Source: Pectobacterium fontis
Lineage (GTDB): Bacteria; Pseudomonadota; Gammaproteobacteria; Enterobacterales; Enterobacteriaceae
Assembly: GCF_000803215.1 (NCBI RefSeq)
Contig: NZ_JSXC01000028.1
Coordinates: forward strand, 1-64,000
DNA length: 64,000 nt
Reading direction: 5' to 3'
Below, one piece after another: positions 17,366-26,697 of this stretch. Within the stretch, counting starts at the first letter, position 1. Each line of letters opens with the position of its first letter. Both the position numbers and the translations under genes were made by a program. The notes beneath the pieces were generated by a model. That model saw only the letters and a list, made by a program, of their open reading frames with translations, ran no database searches and had not been told where the DNA came from.

Positions 17366-18460
17366 TTAATGCGTAATGATGCTATCCAGCGCGCGCAGGT
17401 GTTCTGGCTGCCATGACAGGTTGACTTCGGTGCCGGTTTTCCAGTGTGGTTGGATCTCGCTGGCGGGGAGCTTCACCATAAACTGTGGTTGGCCAGCGAC
17501 CTCTGTCATCATCCTGACGTGGTCGCCCAGATAGATGAATTGCTGAATACGGGCGGTGACATGCTGCATACCGTCGTCGGTCTGTGGCGCATTGACGTGA
17601 ATACGTTCCGGGCGGATGCAGAGCGTAATTTTGCGACCTGGCGAACTAGGGCGAACTTTCAGCGCGCGCAGCGAGGTGCCGTCATCCAGCGTTGCCCGAT
17701 AGAATGCGCCTTCCGCCTCGGCGCGGGTGGCGATAAGCGTATTATTTTCACCGATAAACTGCGCCACAAAGGCGTTTTCTGGTTTTTCGTAGATATCGCT
17801 GGGGCTGTCCATCTGTTGAATCACGCCATCGTTAAACACGGCGACGCGGTTGGACATCGTCATGGCCTCGCTCTGATCGTGCGTCACATACACCACGGTC
17901 AATTCTAGCGACTGGTGTAGCTCTTTGATTTCCAACTGCATATGCTCGCGCAATTGCTTATCCAGCGCGCCCAGCGGTTCGTCCATCAACACCAGCTTGG
18001 GTTCGAACACCAGCGCACGAGCCAGTGCCACACGCTGCTGCTGGCCGCCGGACATTTGCGCGGGGTAGCGATCGGCCAGACTGGTGAGCTTCACGCGATC
18101 CAGTACCCGATCGACTTTTTCTTTAATATCGGCACGGTTCAGGCGGCGGATGGATAGCGGAAATGCCAGATTCTCCGCTACGGTCATGTGGGGAAACAGG
18201 GCGTAGTTTTGAAATACCATGCCGATGTCGCGCTGATGCGGCGGGAGATGGTGTAACGGCGCATCGCGCAGCAGGATTTCCCCCTGTGTCGGGGTTTCAA
18301 ACCCCGCGAGCATCATCAAACTGGTGGTTTTTCCCGAGCCGGATGGCCCAAGCAGGGTCAGAAATTCACCTTCACGAATATCCAGATTCAGATTTTTGAC
18401 GATCAGGCGGTCGCCGTCGTAGGTCTTCTGAACGTTCCTGAAGCTGACATAATTTCTCAT
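17366..18460 (-). CDS. ABC transporter ATP-binding protein, PotA type
   Basis: A 364-residue ATPase of the polyamine/opine/GABA uptake family. It has Walker A GPSGSGKTTS (38-47), the Q-loop FQNYALFPH, the signature MSGGQQQ, Walker B LVLMDEPLGALD and a C-terminal TOBE-like domain. It should power the PotD-like binding protein and two permeases at 23.4-26.7 kb, although it lies apart and on the other strand, beyond the MocR gene. No other ATPase is encoded near those permeases, which supports the pairing. Confidence 0.9.
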   Translation of the reverse strand: MRNYVSFRNVQKTYDGDRLIVKNLNLDIREGEFLTLLGPSGSGKTTSLMMLAGFETPTQGEILLRDAPLHHLPPHQRDIGMVFQNYALFPHMTVAENLAFPLSIRRLNRADIKEKVDRVLDRVKLTSLADRYPAQMSGGQQQRVALARALVFEPKLVLMDEPLGALDKQLREHMQLEIKELHQSLELTVVYVTHDQSEAMTMSNRVAVFNDGVIQQMDSPSDIYEKPENAFVAQFIGENNTLIATRAEAEGAFYRATLDDGTSLRALKVRPSSPGRKITLCIRPERIHVNAPQTDDGMQHVTARIQQFIYLGDHVRMMTEVAGQPQFMVKLPASEIQPHWKTGTEVNLSWQPEHLRALDSIITH

Positions 18461-18654
18461 TTTTTCACTCTCCGGCAGTCACTGTTATTCATAAGAATGC
18501 ATAAACCATGCCGGATGCGTTGCAAACAGAAAATACCGTGCTGCGGTGAGCAAAAAGGTACGAAGGCGTTACGGCTAACGCTCCGTGATGGGGCGTGCTG
18601 ATATCGATAAGCACCGTGATGGTGCGAATGGGTTGATGTAAAAATGGGGGGCCA

Positions 18655-20148
18655 TCAGGTGATAGAATGAGGTGTATTCAGCGTCTGAATACATGACACA
18701 ATCACCGCAAACGCTTGCTCCATGGCTGGCTCCTCCACACAGGCATAACCCAGCAATAAACCCCGCTTCTGGGTGGGTTGCAGGTAGTAGCTGGACAGTG
18801 GTTTCACCATCACGCCACGACGCAAAATCGCCGCGCTCAGTACCACATCATCAATGTGGGAAGGTAAACTGAGCAGCATATGCAGCCCGGCATTGCTGCT
18901 GTCGCCGACGTAATCCGCCCCCAGATGCTGTTCGATCAGCGACGTCAATAGCGCGCGGCGTTTGGCATACAGCAGGCGCATACGGCGGATGTGCGCGGCG
19001 TAGTGACCTTCGCGGATAAACTGCGCGAGCGTGGCTTGCGTGAGCCAGTGCCCACCGCGATATAGCTCGGAATGTGCCGTCTTCAGCGACTGCGCCAGTA
19101 GCGGCGGCAGCACCATGTAGCTCACGCGCAGGCCGGGATAAAGCGTTTTACTGCATGTCCCGATGTAGATTACCGGCGATTGCGTCTGTAACCCTTGCAG
19201 TGCGGGGATCGGACTACCAGAAAAGCGAAATTCGCTGTCGTAATCATCTTCCACCACCCAGCAGCCGTGTTCCTGTGCCAGTGCCAGTAACCGTTGACGA
19301 CGCGCCAGACTCATCACTGCACCCAGTGGATATTGATGTGACGGTGTCACGCAAATTAAGCGCGGCACGGCGTCGGGTGCCAGCCTCTCCGGCGGTGCCA
19401 GCCCTTGTTCATCCACATCAATGGGGGTGATGCGCAGCCCGTTAATCGTCAGAACATTGCGAATCCCCCAATAGCAGGGATCTTCAATCCATGCCAAATC
19501 GCCGGGGTTACACAGCATTTTAGCCAGTAAATCCATTGCCTGATGGGTGCCTTCGGTAATCAGAATTTGCTCTGGCGTGCATTCCACAGAACGGGCGATG
19601 CGCAGATAATCCACCAGCGCGAATTGCAGTTCAGGGCAGCCGCCAACCGGCGAATAGGACAGTTGTTCGGGACGAACGCGTCGCGTCAGGCGCGTCTGAA
19701 TACGTCGCCATAAATCATGGGGGAAACTGGCGATATCGGGAATACCCGGCATAAATGCCCCCCATTGCCGGATGGACGCCCCCGCATAGCCCAGCAGGTG
19801 CATACCGCGCCGGGAAAGCTCATGTTTAGGCTCACGCACGTCTCCCGTATCGGCACTATCCACGGGCTGCATATTACCGTCAGGTAATTGTTCTGTGACG
19901 AAGGTTCCACTTCCTTTACGTGCTTCGATATAGCCTTCCGCCAGTAGCTGTTCGTAGGCCGTCAGCACGGTATTGCGCGATAGCGCTAGCTGCTGCGCCA
20001 GATCGCGCGACGACGGCAGGCGAACGCCTGCGGCAATGGCACCATCAAGAATCGCCAGCCGGATGCTGTCGTACACACGTTTATTCAGCGCCCCGTCCTG
20101 CTGGTTGGCTAAACGCTGAAGCAATAAGTCGGTCAGAAGTGAGCGCAA
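18655..20148 (-). CDS. MocR/GabR-type transcriptional regulator
   Basis: A 497-residue fusion of an N-terminal GntR winged helix (RLPSSRDLAQQLALSRNTV, about 43-61) and a fold-type I aminotransferase-like domain. The PLP lysine would be Lys334 (GTCSKTLYPG). Members such as GabR use PLP plus an amino acid as effector. It is divergent from gabT with a 143-base shared promoter region, so it most likely controls gabTD and perhaps the transporter. PdxR or an unrelated MocR role is possible but the context favours GABA or a related amine. Confidence 0.9.
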   Translation of the reverse strand: MRSLLTDLLLQRLANQQDGALNKRVYDSIRLAILDGAIAAGVRLPSSRDLAQQLALSRNTVLTAYEQLLAEGYIEARKGSGTFVTEQLPDGNMQPVDSADTGDVREPKHELSRRGMHLLGYAGASIRQWGAFMPGIPDIASFPHDLWRRIQTRLTRRVRPEQLSYSPVGGCPELQFALVDYLRIARSVECTPEQILITEGTHQAMDLLAKMLCNPGDLAWIEDPCYWGIRNVLTINGLRITPIDVDEQGLAPPERLAPDAVPRLICVTPSHQYPLGAVMSLARRQRLLALAQEHGCWVVEDDYDSEFRFSGSPIPALQGLQTQSPVIYIGTCSKTLYPGLRVSYMVLPPLLAQSLKTAHSELYRGGHWLTQATLAQFIREGHYAAHIRRMRLLYAKRRALLTSLIEQHLGADYVGDSSNAGLHMLLSLPSHIDDVVLSAAILRRGVMVKPLSSYYLQPTQKRGLLLGYACVEEPAMEQAFAVIVSCIQTLNTPHSIT

Positions 20149-20291
20149 AGTGGATCCTTTAAATATTCAAAACTGGCACTGGATTATAGAACCATCTCAC
20201 GTCTAAATGACACCATCATCTTGCGATTAACTGTCATCGTTTAACTAATCATCTTCAACTAACCGATGTGTTTGGGATACCGGAGCAGACC

Positions 20292-21557
20292 ATGAAGAAT
20301 AGCGAACTAAATCAACGCCGTCTGGCCGCCACGCCGCGTGGTGTGGGCGTCATGTGTGATTTCTATGCTGAGCGTGCGGAAAACAGCACCCTGTGGGATG
20401 TTGAAGGACGAGAGTTTATCGATTTCGCCGCTGGGATCGCGGTGCTGAACACCGGTCACCGCCACCCGAAGATTGTCGCTGCGGTGCGTGAGCAGTTGGA
20501 GCGCTTTACCCATACGGCTTACCAGATTGTGCCTTACGGCAGTTATGTCTCTTTGGCCGAACGCATCAACGCGCTGGCACCGATTCAGGGCGCTGCAAAA
20601 ACCGCGTTCTTTACCACCGGGGCGGAAGCGGTGGAAAACGCGGTGAAAATCGCCCGTGCGTACACCAAACGTCCTGGTGTGATTGCCTTCAACGCCGCGT
20701 TTCACGGTCGTACGCTGTTGACCATGACGCTGACGGGCAAAGTGGCACCGTACTCCACGGGGTTCGGCCCGTTCCCCGGTTCCATTTTTCATGCGCTTTA
20801 CCCGAATGAAAAAACGGGTATCACCGTTGAGCAGGCGCTGGAAAGCGTCGAACGTATTATGCACACCGACATCGGGGCCGATCAGGTTGCCGCGATTATT
20901 CTGGAGCCAGTACAGGGTGAAGGCGGTTTTCACGTCGCGCCGCCAGCCTTTATCAGCGGGCTGCGTAAGCTGTGTGATGAACACGGTATTCTGCTGATAG
21001 CCGATGAAGTGCAAACGGGTTTTGCGCGTACCGGCAAACTGTTTGCGATGGAATACTACGCGGATAAAGCGGATCTGATCACCATGGCGAAGAGTCTGGG
21101 CGGCGGCTTCCCGATTTCTGGCGTCGTCGGTCGCGCCGAAGTGATGGATGCGCCATCGCCAGGTGGGCTGGGCGGCACCTATGCGGGCAACCCGCTGGCT
21201 GTGGCCTCTGCGCTGGCGGTACTGGACGTGATTGAAGAAGAGAAATTGTGCCAGCGGGCACAGCGTCTGGGTGCCGCACTGGTGGAAACGCTGGAAAAGA
21301 TCAAAGCGCAGTGTCCCGCGCTGGTGGCGATTCGGGCGCAAGGGTCAATGGTGGCGGCAGAATTTAACGATCCGAATACTGGCAAACCCTCGTCAGAGAT
21401 TACCCGTCAATTTCAGAAAAGCGCGTTGGAGGCGGGTCTGCTGCTGCTGACCTGTGGCGTACATGGCAACGTGATCCGTTTCCTGTATCCGTTAACGGTT
21501 CCTGACGATCAGTTCAGCAAGGCCATGAGCATCCTGACGCGCGTATTAACACGATAG
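20292..21557 (+). CDS. gabT: 4-aminobutyrate transaminase (GabT/PuuE)
   Basis: A 421-residue class III aminotransferase that moves the GABA amino group to 2-oxoglutarate, giving succinate semialdehyde. The N-terminus (NQRRLAATPRGVGVM) and length match PuuE of the putrescine pathway more closely than E. coli GabT, so the symbol is a functional one. The PLP lysine is Lys267 (MAKSLGGGFP). The ATG with GGAG six bases upstream is preferred to an in-frame GTG at 20268. gabD follows after ten bases. Confidence 0.93.
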   Translation: MKNSELNQRRLAATPRGVGVMCDFYAERAENSTLWDVEGREFIDFAAGIAVLNTGHRHPKIVAAVREQLERFTHTAYQIVPYGSYVSLAERINALAPIQGAAKTAFFTTGAEAVENAVKIARAYTKRPGVIAFNAAFHGRTLLTMTLTGKVAPYSTGFGPFPGSIFHALYPNEKTGITVEQALESVERIMHTDIGADQVAAIILEPVQGEGGFHVAPPAFISGLRKLCDEHGILLIADEVQTGFARTGKLFAMEYYADKADLITMAKSLGGGFPISGVVGRAEVMDAPSPGGLGGTYAGNPLAVASALAVLDVIEEEKLCQRAQRLGAALVETLEKIKAQCPALVAIRAQGSMVAAEFNDPNTGKPSSEITRQFQKSALEAGLLLLTCGVHGNVIRFLYPLTVPDDQFSKAMSILTRVLTR

Positions 21558-21567
21558 AAGAGGCGCT

Positions 21568-23040
21568 ATGCAACTCAAATCATCTATTCCATTGAAACAA
21601 CAAGCCTTATTCCGTCAACACTGCCTGATTGATGGTGAATGGCAAGACAGCCAAAACGGCGAGCGTCTGGATGTGACTAATCCAGCGACAGGCGAGGTGC
21701 TTGGGTCAGTGCCGCTGGTGACGGTGTCACAAACCGAGCAGGCCATTGCTGCGGCTGAACAGGCGCTGGTTGAATGGCGTAAGAAGACAGGAAAAGAACG
21801 TGCCGCGCTGTTGCAGGCGTGGGCGCGCCTGATTATGGACAATCAGGATGACTTAGCCGCGCTACTGACGGCGGAACAGGGAAAACCGCTGGCGGAAGCG
21901 CGTGGCGAAATTGGCTATGCGACCAGCTTCATTGACTGGTTTGCGGAAGAAGCGAAACGCATTGAAGGCAGCGTGTTGCAATCGCCGCAGGGACAGCAGC
22001 GTTTGCTGGTCATTAAGCAGCCTATCGGCGTGTGTGCAGCTATCACACCGTGGAATTTTCCGGCGGCGATGATCACGCGTAAAGTCGGGCCTGCGCTGGC
22101 GGCAGGCTGCACGATGATCGTCAAACCGGCCGAGCAGACGCCGTTTACCGCGCTGGCGCTGGCGGAACTGGCGCAACAGGCGGGGATTCCACGCGGCGTG
22201 TTGCAGGTTATCGTCGGTGATGCCCAGTCGGTGGGTAAGGTGCTATGTGATAGTCCGGTGGTGCGCAAACTGAGCTTCACGGGTTCCACAGAAGTCGGGC
22301 GTATCCTGATGGCGCAGAGTGCGCCGACGGTGAAAAAGTTGTCGCTGGAGCTGGGTGGCAACGCACCGTTTATCGTGTTCGACGATGCCGATGTGGATCA
22401 GGCGGTGAAAGGCATTCTGGCCTCCAAGTTTCGTAACAGCGGGCAGACCTGCGTTTGCGCCAACCGTATCTATGTGCAGGACGGTATTTACCCGACGCTG
22501 GTAGCACGACTGATTGAGGAAGTACGCAAGCTGAACGTCGGCGACGGTACGCAACCGGGTGTGACGCAAGGGCCGCTGATTGATAACGATGCGATTAACA
22601 AAGTCGAACAGCATATTGCCGATGCGTTAGCACACGGAGCCACGCTGCTGTTGGGAGGGAAACGCCACGAGTTGGGCGGTACGTTCTTTACACCAACGAT
22701 TGTCGGCGACGTGACCCGCGAGATGCGTTTCGCGCGTGAAGAGACGTTCGGCCCCGTCGCGCCGTTGTTCCGCTTCAGTGAGGAAGCTGAAGTGATTGCG
22801 ATGGCGAACGATACGGAATTCGGGCTGGCAGCTTATATCTACACGCGTGATGCGGTGCGCCAGTGGACCGTACCGGAAGCGCTGGATTACGGCATGGTCG
22901 GGATCAACACCGGGCTGATCTCGAATGAAGTCGCGCCGTTTGGCGGGGTGAAGCAATCAGGGCTGGGCCGTGAAGGATCGCGTTTCGGCATCGAAGACTA
23001 TCTGGAAATGAAATACCTTTGCGTTGATCTGTCCAGATAA
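21568..23040 (+). CDS. gabD: Succinate-semialdehyde dehydrogenase (NADP+)
   Basis: A 490-residue aldehyde dehydrogenase that oxidises succinate semialdehyde to succinate. The catalytic Cys295 (GQTCVCANR) and general-base Glu (LELGGNAPF) are present. ITPWNFPAAMITRK and the C-terminal GLGREGS segment are characteristic of GabD. With gabT it completes the GABA shunt into the citric acid cycle. The pair is probably one transcript from the promoter shared with the MocR gene. Confidence 0.95.
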   Translation: MQLKSSIPLKQQALFRQHCLIDGEWQDSQNGERLDVTNPATGEVLGSVPLVTVSQTEQAIAAAEQALVEWRKKTGKERAALLQAWARLIMDNQDDLAALLTAEQGKPLAEARGEIGYATSFIDWFAEEAKRIEGSVLQSPQGQQRLLVIKQPIGVCAAITPWNFPAAMITRKVGPALAAGCTMIVKPAEQTPFTALALAELAQQAGIPRGVLQVIVGDAQSVGKVLCDSPVVRKLSFTGSTEVGRILMAQSAPTVKKLSLELGGNAPFIVFDDADVDQAVKGILASKFRNSGQTCVCANRIYVQDGIYPTLVARLIEEVRKLNVGDGTQPGVTQGPLIDNDAINKVEQHIADALAHGATLLLGGKRHELGGTFFTPTIVGDVTREMRFAREETFGPVAPLFRFSEEAEVIAMANDTEFGLAAYIYTRDAVRQWTVPEALDYGMVGINTGLISNEVAPFGGVKQSGLGREGSRFGIEDYLEMKYLCVDLSR

Positions 23041-23404
23041 CACGCAGTCCCGATCGTCGGTAAAAAACAGGCGTCGGCAGTGAATCTCGGCGCATGGGTG
23101 ACAGGCGTACATGCGTCTGAGTGGTGCAGGGCAATATTGGCCTGCACCACAATATGGCAGAAATGGCGACATCTTATCAGGCTTCAGACATTGCGGTGTC
23201 TTACTGATATTTCTCATCGCCGTTCCCGCCATCGCAGTGGAAACATCAATAAAATTTTTGAATTGGCACAGTTTATGCTCATATTTTTTTGCATGAGTTC
23301 ATTGATCAATGACGCATCAAAAATGCACGGCATAAAAAGTAGGGTATGCAAAATTGTGATACGCATTTGACCTTTACGTTGACTACCACTCCAGGAGCAA
23401 AATC
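23041..23404. other. 364-base gap between gabD and the binding-protein gene
   Basis: It holds a near-perfect 30-base palindrome (listed separately) and an AT-rich stretch (about 23240-23370) that should carry the promoter of the binding-protein gene. AGGAG lies seven bases before the start codon at 23405. No credible gene is seen. Confidence 0.7.
23121..23150. repeat. 30-base palindrome
   Basis: The arms GTGGTGCAGG and CCTGCACCAC are perfectly complementary around GCAATATTGG, itself symmetric at CAATATTG. No T-run follows. It could be a weak terminator for gabTD, an mRNA-stabilising hairpin or an operator. Confidence 0.6.
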
Positions 23405-24484
23405 ATGTCCAAATTCACTACTCCTTCCAAAGCAAAAGGGTTCTTCAAGCGTCAGACGCTGAAAAAAATGGCGGCGACGGCTTTTCTGGTGACGCTGGCC
23501 TGCCAGGCGCAGGCGGAATCTGTCACGGTGATCTCATTCGGTGGCCTGAATAAAGAAGCGCAGGATAAGGCATTTTACAAACCGTTTGCCGCCGCGGGCA
23601 AAGGCACGGTAGAGGCCGGTGAATACAACGGTGAAATGGCGCGTATCCGGGCGATGGTGGAAACCGGGCAGGTGGGCTGGGATATTGTGGAAGTCGAAGG
23701 GCCTGAGCTGCTGCGCGGCTGTAGCGAAGGGCTGTTTGAGCCGCTGGACTGGTCAAAACTGGGCGATCAATCCCAGTTTGTTAAAGGGGCGGTCAGCGAA
23801 TGCGGCGCGGGTATTTTCCTGTTTTCAACCGTCCTGACGTATAACGCACAGAAGCTGAAGCAGGCACCGAAAAACTGGGCGGATTTCTGGAATGTCAAAG
23901 AGTACCCCGGTAAACGTGCGCTGCGTAAAAGCGCCAAATTCACGCTGGAAATCGCGCTGCTGGCCGATGGCGTGAAGCGTGACGATCTCTACAACGTATT
24001 GGCGACGCCGGAAGGTGTCGATCGTGCCTTTAAGAAACTGGATCAGATTAAATCGAACATTCAGTGGTGGGAATCCGGTGCGCAGCCACTGCAATGGCTG
24101 GTGTCGGGTGATGTGGTGATGACCTCCGCGTACAACGGCCGTGTTGCCGCCGCGCAGAAAGAAGGGCATGACTTCAAGATTGTCTGGGCCGATAGCATTT
24201 ACGATCTGGATAGCTGGGCGATTGTCAAAGGCTCCAAGCATAAGGCGCTGGCGGAGCAGTTTATTGCGTTTGCCAACCAGCCGGAAAACCAGAAGGTGTT
24301 CGCCGAAAACATTCCGTATGGCCCGACACACGTTAAAGCCACCAGTATGCTGGCACCGGCCATTTCCTCTAATCTGCCAACGGCACCCGAGAATCTGGCG
24401 CAGTCTTTGCAGGTTGACACTGAGTTTTGGATCGATCACGGCGAAGAGTTGGAACAACGCTTCAACGCCTGGGCCGCACAGTAA
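23405..24484 (+). CDS. PotD/PotF-like periplasmic binding protein
   Basis: A 359-residue extracellular solute-binding protein. The signal peptide ends near AQA-ES (residue 38). The mature part starts with VTVISFGGLNKEAQ, and AYNGRVAAAQKEG is typical of the polyamine/opine/GABA binding family. It delivers the ligand to the two permeases downstream. Spermidine, putrescine and GABA are all possible; the gabTD context makes GABA or a polyamine degraded through GABA the best guess. The permease gene follows after 42 bases. Confidence 0.9.
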   Translation: MSKFTTPSKAKGFFKRQTLKKMAATAFLVTLACQAQAESVTVISFGGLNKEAQDKAFYKPFAAAGKGTVEAGEYNGEMARIRAMVETGQVGWDIVEVEGPELLRGCSEGLFEPLDWSKLGDQSQFVKGAVSECGAGIFLFSTVLTYNAQKLKQAPKNWADFWNVKEYPGKRALRKSAKFTLEIALLADGVKRDDLYNVLATPEGVDRAFKKLDQIKSNIQWWESGAQPLQWLVSGDVVMTSAYNGRVAAAQKEGHDFKIVWADSIYDLDSWAIVKGSKHKALAEQFIAFANQPENQKVFAENIPYGPTHVKATSMLAPAISSNLPTAPENLAQSLQVDTEFWIDHGEELEQRFNAWAAQ

Positions 24485-24526
24485 CACCGCAGTGATTGAT
24501 CGTACGTGATGATGGAGAAAGAGCCT

Positions 24527-25795
24527 ATGTCCCAGAATACTATCGCCACCGCTGCACCGTCCGGCGGAAACGAGGACTATTCGACACTGAAACAGCAATT
24601 ATCGATGGCGCAGAAAGCCTATAAAAAACGCTCTCTGCTGCTGATTGCGCCGCTGTTTCTATTTATCGTGGTGAGTTTTCTCTTCCCGATCACCTCGATT
24701 TTGGGGAAAAGCGTCTCTAACCCGGAATTGCGTGACAATATGCCGCAAACCATTGCCGCTATGCGGCTCTGGGCGGGCAACAATGTGCCGGATGAGGCGG
24801 TTTTTCGGGCGTTGGTTAGCGATCTGCGCGATGCCCGTAGCAGCGGTAAATTAAGCACGATCACCAAACGATTAGGGTATGAAGGCGCGGAGTATCGCAC
24901 GCTGATAACCCGTACATTGCGCAAGCTGCCCGCCGAGGGCAGCAGCGATATCCGTGAGCAACTCATACGTGAACAGCCGATGTGGGGCGAATTGGCGACC
25001 TGGAAAACGTTCGATCGCGCCGCACGGCCTTTCACCAGCTATTACCTGTTGGCGGTGTTTGATCACAAAGTCGATGCCACAACGCAGCAAATCGTCCCGC
25101 AGCCAGCCGATCAGGCGCTGTATGTCGATGTACTGTTGCGCACGCTATTGATGGCGGGTGTGGTGACGCTGCTGTGTGTGGGATTAGGGTATCCGCTGGC
25201 GTACTGGCTGGCAAAACAACCCGCTAACCGCGCTAACCTGCTGCTGATCCTGGTGCTGCTACCGTTCTGGACCTCGCTGATTGTGCGCACGGCAAGCTGG
25301 ATTGTACTGTTGCAGTCTGGCGGATTGATCAACCGTTCGCTAATTAACATCGGTATCATCGACGAGCCGCTGGTGCTGGTGTTTAACCGCATTGGTGTCT
25401 ATATCTCAATGACCCATATCTTGCTGCCGTTTTTCATTCTACCGTTATATGCGGTGATGAAAGGCATCTCCCCAAACTACGTGCGGGCGGCGATCTCGCT
25501 GGGGGCGCATCCGTTTATCGCTTTCTGGCGAGTCTATGTCCCGCAAACCTACGCAGGGGTGACGGCAGGGGCGTTACTGGTCTTTATGATGGCGATTGGT
25601 TACTACATTACCCCCGCGCTGCTGGGCGGGCCGAGTGACCAGATGCTGAGCTATTTTGTCGCGTTCTTCACCAATAGTACGATGAACTGGGGAATGGCGG
25701 CCGCGCTGGGGACGCAACTACTGATTATCGTGACGCTGCTGTATGTAGTGTACATCCGCGTGACGCGTACCAATGCCGATGCGGCGGCGCGCTAA
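24527..25795 (+). CDS. ABC transporter permease, PotB type, with large insertion
   Basis: A 422-residue inner-membrane permease. TM1 is at about 36-58, and the next membrane segment begins near residue 200. This leaves an unusual periplasmic domain of about 140 residues; PotB itself is about 275 residues. The remaining five segments and the EAA loop (YVRAAISLGAHPFIAFWRVYVPQ) are typical. Start chosen at the ATG with GGAG nine bases upstream; several in-frame starts precede it. Confidence 0.88.
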   Translation: MSQNTIATAAPSGGNEDYSTLKQQLSMAQKAYKKRSLLLIAPLFLFIVVSFLFPITSILGKSVSNPELRDNMPQTIAAMRLWAGNNVPDEAVFRALVSDLRDARSSGKLSTITKRLGYEGAEYRTLITRTLRKLPAEGSSDIREQLIREQPMWGELATWKTFDRAARPFTSYYLLAVFDHKVDATTQQIVPQPADQALYVDVLLRTLLMAGVVTLLCVGLGYPLAYWLAKQPANRANLLLILVLLPFWTSLIVRTASWIVLLQSGGLINRSLINIGIIDEPLVLVFNRIGVYISMTHILLPFFILPLYAVMKGISPNYVRAAISLGAHPFIAFWRVYVPQTYAGVTAGALLVFMMAIGYYITPALLGGPSDQMLSYFVAFFTNSTMNWGMAAALGTQLLIIVTLLYVVYIRVTRTNADAAAR

Positions 25796-25832
25796 CCACG
25801 ATATCTACAACCTTATACTAGGGAGATAACAA

Positions 25833-26651
25833 ATGAGACAGCAGGGTGCAGTGGTTATCCGCCTATGGAATGCGTTCTTTAATTTCTATGGGGCAGCGAT
25901 GCTGTTGTTTTTAATCGTGCCTGTGTTGGTGATTGTTCCGCTCTCGTTTAATGCGGGGTCGTTTCTGAGCTACCCGCTGACGGGGTTTTCCCTGCGCTGG
26001 TATCGCGAGTTTTTTAATTCCAGTGAATGGCTGGGCGCACTGGGGAACAGTTTGTTGATTGCGCCGCTGGCGACACTGCTGGCGACGATACTCGGCGTAT
26101 TAGCCTCAGTCGGCCTGGTGCGTGGAGAGTTTCGCGGTAAATCGCTGGTGATGGCGGTATTGATTTCACCGATGATTGCGCCAGTGGTGATTGTCGCAGT
26201 CGGGATGTTTTTCTTTTTCGCCAAGCTGTCGCTGCTGAATAGTTATCTGGGGCTGGTATTGGCACATGCGATGCTGGGGGTGCCATTCGTGGTGATTACG
26301 GTCACCGCAGTGTTGAAGAACTACGATCATAACCTGACGCGAGCCGCTGCCAGTCTGGGTGCCTCGCCACTGTTGGCTTTTCGCAAAGTGACGTTTCCGC
26401 TGATTGCACCGGGCGTGTTCTCCGGCGCGCTGTTTGCCTTTGCGACCTCGTTCGATGAGGTGATCGTCACGCTGTTTCTTGCCAGCCCACGTCAGCGCAC
26501 GTTACCGTTACAGATGTTTGCCGGTATCCGTGAAAACCTTGACCCGACGATAGCCGCTGCCGCAACCATGATGGTGGGCGCGGCGCTAATCCTGCTGGTC
26601 GTGATGGAGATTTTACGCCGCCGTTCAGAACGGTTACGGAGTGGGAATTAA
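25833..26651 (+). CDS. ABC transporter permease, PotC type
   Basis: The second 272-residue permease, with six predicted membrane segments and the EAA loop LTRAAASLGASPLLAFRKVTFP. It should pair with the larger permease to form the channel, with the ATPase supplied by the gene at 17366-18460. AGGGAG lies eight bases before the start. The cluster ends here; the next gene is convergent. Confidence 0.92.
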   Translation: MRQQGAVVIRLWNAFFNFYGAAMLLFLIVPVLVIVPLSFNAGSFLSYPLTGFSLRWYREFFNSSEWLGALGNSLLIAPLATLLATILGVLASVGLVRGEFRGKSLVMAVLISPMIAPVVIVAVGMFFFFAKLSLLNSYLGLVLAHAMLGVPFVVITVTAVLKNYDHNLTRAAASLGASPLLAFRKVTFPLIAPGVFSGALFAFATSFDEVIVTLFLASPRQRTLPLQMFAGIRENLDPTIAAAATMMVGAALILLVVMEILRRRSERLRSGN

Positions 26652-26655
26652 CATT

Positions 26656-26681
26656 CCGCAGTGAACATTCGTTCACTGCGG
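26656..26681. terminator. Hairpin between convergent genes
   Basis: A perfect 11-base-pair stem CCGCAGTGAAC / GTTCACTGCGG with loop ATTC. It is placed to stop both the permease and the chemoreceptor transcripts, although T-runs are absent. Confidence 0.6.
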
Positions 26682-26697
26682 GATCGCGCTGAGGACG

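Noticed and set aside
20307-21341. 344-codon frame antisense to gabT
   Set aside because: Opposes a well-matched gene, rich in Arg/His/Gln as expected for a shadow frame, with no ribosome site.
23825-24598. 257-codon frame antisense to the PotD-like gene
   Set aside because: Covers a clear gene on the other strand and has no family features.
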